From Pseudomonadota bacterium (lineage in GTDB: Bacteria; Pseudomonadota; Gammaproteobacteria; Xanthomonadales; Xanthomonadaceae): 6,895 nt of DNA. Shown here one piece after another: positions 3,936 through 6,895 of this stretch. A program made the position numbers and the translations under genes. The notes beneath the pieces are model-generated. The model did no database searches. It was given only the letters and a program-made list of their open reading frames with translations, and was not told where the DNA came from. The stretch is taken from positions 1 to 6,895 of the forward strand of contig JAFAFY010000039.1 of NCBI GenBank assembly GCA_023423235.1, read 5' to 3'. The first letter of the stretch is position 1. Every line of letters starts with the position of its first letter.

Positions 3936-6512
3936 ATGCCCACCCCACTGCACGCCGCGTCTCGCGGCCGTCTGCGCCGTCGCGCGCTGTCCGTCACGAT
4001 TGCGATGCTGGCCGCCACCGCGGCCACCGCGCAGGCCGCGCCCGTCGCCACTCCCGGTACCGATGGCGATGGCGGACGCACCGCCTCCACGCTGGATACC
4101 GTGCTGGTCACCGGCACCCGCGCCAGTGGGCGCACGGTGCAGAACAGTGCGACCCCGATCGACGTGCTGGGCGCGGAAGAGCTCAATGCCACCGGCAAGG
4201 CCAACCTGCTGGAGGCGCTGCAGAACCTGCTGCCCTCGTTCAACGTGCCGGCCAACATCCAGCCCGACCTCGGCAGCATCGTGCGCGGCGCACAGCTGCG
4301 CAATCTCGACCCCGGCTACACCCTGGTGCTGGTCAACGGCAAGCGTCGTCACACCACCGCCGTGACCCAGGATGACGGCTTCTCCGGTTCGGTGTGGGTC
4401 GACCTGGGGATGATCCCGGTCTCGGCAATCGAGCGGGTCGAGGTGCTGCGCGACGGCGCCTCGGCGCTGTACGGGTCGGACGCGATCGCCGGGGTCATCA
4501 ACATCATCCTCAAGTCGGAGCCCTCCGGCGGCGAGGTGTCGATCGAACACGGCCAGTCCTACAAGGGCGACGGCGAGGTCGACAAGCTGCGGGCCTCGGT
4601 CGGGCTGCCGCTGGGCGCCGGGGGCGCGCTGCAACTCTCGGCCGAGCACACCAGGCAGTCGCTGGCGATCCGCAACGCGCCGCTGAACCCGGGCTACCTG
4701 CTGTATCCCGCGATCGACAACGCCAGCGGTGCGCTGGTGCCGCTGGGACCGCGCAACACGCTGCCCGCGGGCGCCTCGCCCAATCCGGCCGAGGCCAGCC
4801 GGCCGCTGCGGCCTTGGATCAACAGCGGGGTGCCGGAGTACCGCACCAACGCCTTCGCGGCCAATGCCAGCGTGCCGCTGGGATCGCTGACGCTGTACGG
4901 TTTCGGCACCTGGTCGCAGCGCGATGCCGCCTCGCCGCAGAACCTGCGGCCGGCCAACACGCTGTTCGTCAACAATCCCGGGTTGCTGGCGGTCTATCCC
5001 GACGGCTTCACGCCGTGGGAGGAAACCGACGAGACCGATTTCGAGCTGACGCTCGGTCTGAAGGGCCAGCTGGGTGCGTGGGACTGGGACCTGAGTACCG
5101 GCTACGGCAAGGACGACGTGGATGTCCATGTCAGCAATTCCGCCAACTACAGCCTGACCTATCCCGGGGGCACGACCGACTTCTACACCGGCTCGCACGT
5201 CTATTCCCAGGGCGTGAGCAACCTCGATCTGCGCCGCGGCTTCGAGAACACGTTGTTTGATGGCCCGATCGAGTTCGCCGCCGGGCTGGAGTACCTGGAA
5301 CAGAAGTTCCAGCTCAAGGCCGGTGAACCCGACGCCTGGTTCGGGCGTGGCTCCAACGCGATTTCCGGCTACCTGCCGGCCGATGCGCTGCGCACCGACC
5401 GCAACAGTACCGCGGTCTACGCCGGCGCCTCGGCGCGGGTGACCGCGCGCTGGTTCCTCGACCTCGCCGGCCGCCACGAGCGCCACTCGGACTTCGGCTC
5501 GGTCACCACCGGGCGCCTGAGTACCCGCTTCGACGTCACCGACCGCTTCGGCCTGCGCGCCAGCCTCAACAACGGCTTCCATGCGCCGGCGCTGGTGACC
5601 CAGTCGTTCTCCGGCACGTTCGACAGCGTCGGCACGATCAACCGCCTGGCGCCGGCCGGCACGCCCGAAGCGCTGGCGCTGGGCGGCGTGGCGTTGCAGC
5701 CGGAGAAGTCCGACAACCGCAGCCTCGGCTTCAACTGGGCACCGGCGCGCGGGCTCAATCTGGCCGTCGATGTCTACCAGATCGAGGTCGAGGGCCGCAT
5801 CGCGCTGTCGCCGCAGATCGGCTACGACAAGAGCGATCCGGCCAACCCCGTGGACGCCAACGGACGTGCGCTCACGCCCGCCCAGGTCGCGATCATCGAC
5901 GGCCTGATCGCTGGCGCCGGCCTCCAGCCCGATGCCGAGATCTTCTATGTGCGCTACTTCAACAACGCGGGCGATACCCGGACCCGCGGCGTCGACCTGA
6001 CCTTCGAGGCCACCACCGAGACCGAGCGCCTGGGCCGTTTCCGCTGGACGCTGGCGGCCAACTACAACAAGACCGAACTCACCCGCGTCGCCGAACTGCC
6101 GGGCGAACTGCAGCAACTGCCGCACATCGACCTGCTCAACGCCAGCGCGCAACTGGCGCTGACCGAGCGCGCGCCGCGGCGCAAGGAGATCCTCGGCGTC
6201 AACTGGCAGTCCGGCGGCTGGCACGCCGGGGTGCGCGTCAAGCACATCGGCAAACTCCGCCGTAGCGGCAACGGCCTGCTCTACGACGTGCCCGATACCT
6301 GGTTGACGGACGTCAGCGCCGGCTACGAGTTCGCCGGCGGGTTGCGCCTGGACGTGGGCGCCGACAACGTCTTCGACCGCTACCCGCGCCACATCCCCGA
6401 CGCCTACCGCAGCGCCAACTCGATCGCGCAGTACCCCTGGGCCTACGACAACTCCGGGCCGGTCGGCCTGCTCGGCGGCTACTGGTACGCGCGCGTGGGC
6501 TACCGCTTCTGA
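3936..6512 (+). CDS. TonB-dependent outer-membrane receptor, substrate unknown
   Basis: This is an outer-membrane gated channel that imports a bound ligand using energy passed by TonB-ExbB-ExbD. The 858-residue product has a signal peptide with basic n-region RGRLRRR (10-16), hydrophobic core (17-31) and likely cleavage in AQA-AP near residue 34. A TonB box LDTVLVTG follows at 53-60. The plug domain (about 66-195) includes VLVNGKRRH, IERVEVLRDGASALYG and AIAGVINIILK. A beta-barrel fills the rest, with FNNAGDTRTRGVDL late in the barrel and the usual terminal aromatic (YRF). Length and domains are complete. The frame is open from a GTG at 3867, but the ATG at 3936 puts the signal peptide near the N-terminus and has AGGA 11 bases upstream. 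The family imports siderophores, cobalamin, sugars or other ligands; nothing here fixes the ligand. It is divergent from nrdA and probably co-transcribed with the Tat-exported gene downstream. Confidence 0.93.
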   Translation: MPTPLHAASRGRLRRRALSVTIAMLAATAATAQAAPVATPGTDGDGGRTASTLDTVLVTGTRASGRTVQNSATPIDVLGAEELNATGKANLLEALQNLLPSFNVPANIQPDLGSIVRGAQLRNLDPGYTLVLVNGKRRHTTAVTQDDGFSGSVWVDLGMIPVSAIERVEVLRDGASALYGSDAIAGVINIILKSEPSGGEVSIEHGQSYKGDGEVDKLRASVGLPLGAGGALQLSAEHTRQSLAIRNAPLNPGYLLYPAIDNASGALVPLGPRNTLPAGASPNPAEASRPLRPWINSGVPEYRTNAFAANASVPLGSLTLYGFGTWSQRDAASPQNLRPANTLFVNNPGLLAVYPDGFTPWEETDETDFELTLGLKGQLGAWDWDLSTGYGKDDVDVHVSNSANYSLTYPGGTTDFYTGSHVYSQGVSNLDLRRGFENTLFDGPIEFAAGLEYLEQKFQLKAGEPDAWFGRGSNAISGYLPADALRTDRNSTAVYAGASARVTARWFLDLAGRHERHSDFGSVTTGRLSTRFDVTDRFGLRASLNNGFHAPALVTQSFSGTFDSVGTINRLAPAGTPEALALGGVALQPEKSDNRSLGFNWAPARGLNLAVDVYQIEVEGRIALSPQIGYDKSDPANPVDANGRALTPAQVAIIDGLIAGAGLQPDAEIFYVRYFNNAGDTRTRGVDLTFEATTETERLGRFRWTLAANYNKTELTRVAELPGELQQLPHIDLLNASAQLALTERAPRRKEILGVNWQSGGWHAGVRVKHIGKLRRSGNGLLYDVPDTWLTDVSAGYEFAGGLRLDVGADNVFDRYPRHIPDAYRSANSIAQYPWAYDNSGPVGLLGGYWYARVGYRF

Positions 6513-6583
6513 GTCTTGCCCGCCGCCCGGGCGTGCGACCGCCGGGCCGTCCCTTCTTCCTTGCCGACATCCGGAGCACCACC

Positions 6584-6895
6584 ATGAGCCAGCACGACCA
6601 CGATCTCGACCATCCCGGCATCGCCATCCCCGCCGCGCCCACGCCGGAGGTCGTCGACCGCCATGGCCGCTGCCTGCGCAACAGCGACGACGACCAGGCC
6701 TGGGCCGATCTGCTGGCGCCCACCCGCCGACGGTTCTTGGTCAACGCCGGATTGGCGGCAGGCGGCCTGACCGCCGCCTTTGCCGTGCCCGGTCGGGCCG
6801 ACGCAACCGCGCCGGGCGTGGCGCCGCTCGGCGACCCCGCGTTCCGCGCGGTGGTGCCGCCGCGCGACGAAGGCCGCAGCCCCTGGGGCTACGAC
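6584..6895 (+). CDS. Tat-exported protein of unknown function, N-terminal 104 residues; continues past the window
   Basis: The ATG at 6584 follows GGAG with a 7-base spacing, and the frame stays open to the window edge. The N-terminus is unusually long (46 residues) and begins MSQHDHDLDHPG, with alternating His and Asp (H4, H6, H10). A twin-arginine signal follows: TRRRFLV at 47-53 (consensus S/T-R-R-x-F-L-K), a hydrophobic segment to about 67, and a plausible cleavage after ADA near residue 74. The mature part visible is only about 30 residues and contains DPAFRAVVPPRDEGRSPWGYD-type sequence (85-104) that I cannot assign to a family. Tat export implies it folds in the cytoplasm, often around a cofactor or metal. 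The 71-base gap to the receptor has no clear terminator, so the two are likely one operon. A periplasmic enzyme acting on the imported ligand is the best guess. Confidence 0.8.
   Translation, partial: MSQHDHDLDHPGIAIPAAPTPEVVDRHGRCLRNSDDDQAWADLLAPTRRRFLVNAGLAAGGLTAAFAVPGRADATAPGVAPLGDPAFRAVVPPRDEGRSPWGYD

Noticed and set aside
3895..4365. 156-codon plus-strand frame at the start of the receptor gene
   Set aside because: It is a Pro/Arg/Cys-rich out-of-frame shadow. Only its Shine-Dalgarno is notable, and that is reported as a finding.
3564..6392. 942-codon open frame on the minus strand opposite the receptor gene
   Set aside because: It is a shadow of the receptor gene: Arg/Gly/Val/Gln-rich without domains, and it would run across the nrdA promoter and riboswitch.
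6513..6583. Terminator between the receptor and the Tat-exported gene
   Set aside because: There are short GC palindromes (such as CGCCCGGGCG) but no stable stem with a T run; read-through is more likely.

Overview
The DNA is GC-rich with strong third-position G/C. The NrdA/NrdB sequences and the large TonB-dependent receptor suggest a gammaproteobacterium of the Xanthomonadaceae/Lysobacteraceae (Xanthomonas, Lysobacter, Luteimonas type). This placement is inferred from sequence style and has not been tested by a search.

Minus strand, positions 1-3650: an oxygen-dependent class I ribonucleotide reductase operon, reading right to left. It runs: regulatory region, nrdA (757-3270), a 185-base spacer full of palindromes, then the first 190 codons of nrdB (571 down to 1, cut by the window edge). 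NrdA keeps the catalytic, radical-relay and redox-active C-terminal residues. The NrdB part keeps the first metal ligands and the radical tyrosine. Together they reduce ribonucleoside diphosphates to deoxyribonucleotides.

The most interesting part is the roughly 380 bases upstream of nrdA, which carry no gene. Read on the minus strand they hold, in order, two NrdR-like boxes 32 bases apart, a sigma70-type promoter (TTGACG, 17 bases, TATCTT) overlapping those boxes, a cobalamin (B12) riboswitch beginning about where transcription should start, a likely accessory hairpin, and alternative stems beside the nrdA Shine-Dalgarno sequence. This predicts two layers of control over a B12-independent reductase: dNTP/ATP sensing by NrdR at transcription and B12 sensing by the leader RNA. 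By analogy with known cases, it predicts a B12-dependent class II reductase (NrdJ) elsewhere in the genome.

Plus strand, positions 3650-6895: a divergent pair. A control region with several inverted repeats (about 3650-3935) leads to an 858-residue TonB-dependent outer-membrane receptor (3936-6512). After 71 bases comes the start of a Tat-exported protein (6584 to the window edge). The pair is probably one transcription unit for taking up a substrate and handling it in the periplasm; the substrate cannot be told from this sequence. No RNA genes, insertion sequences, CRISPR arrays or phage genes were seen.
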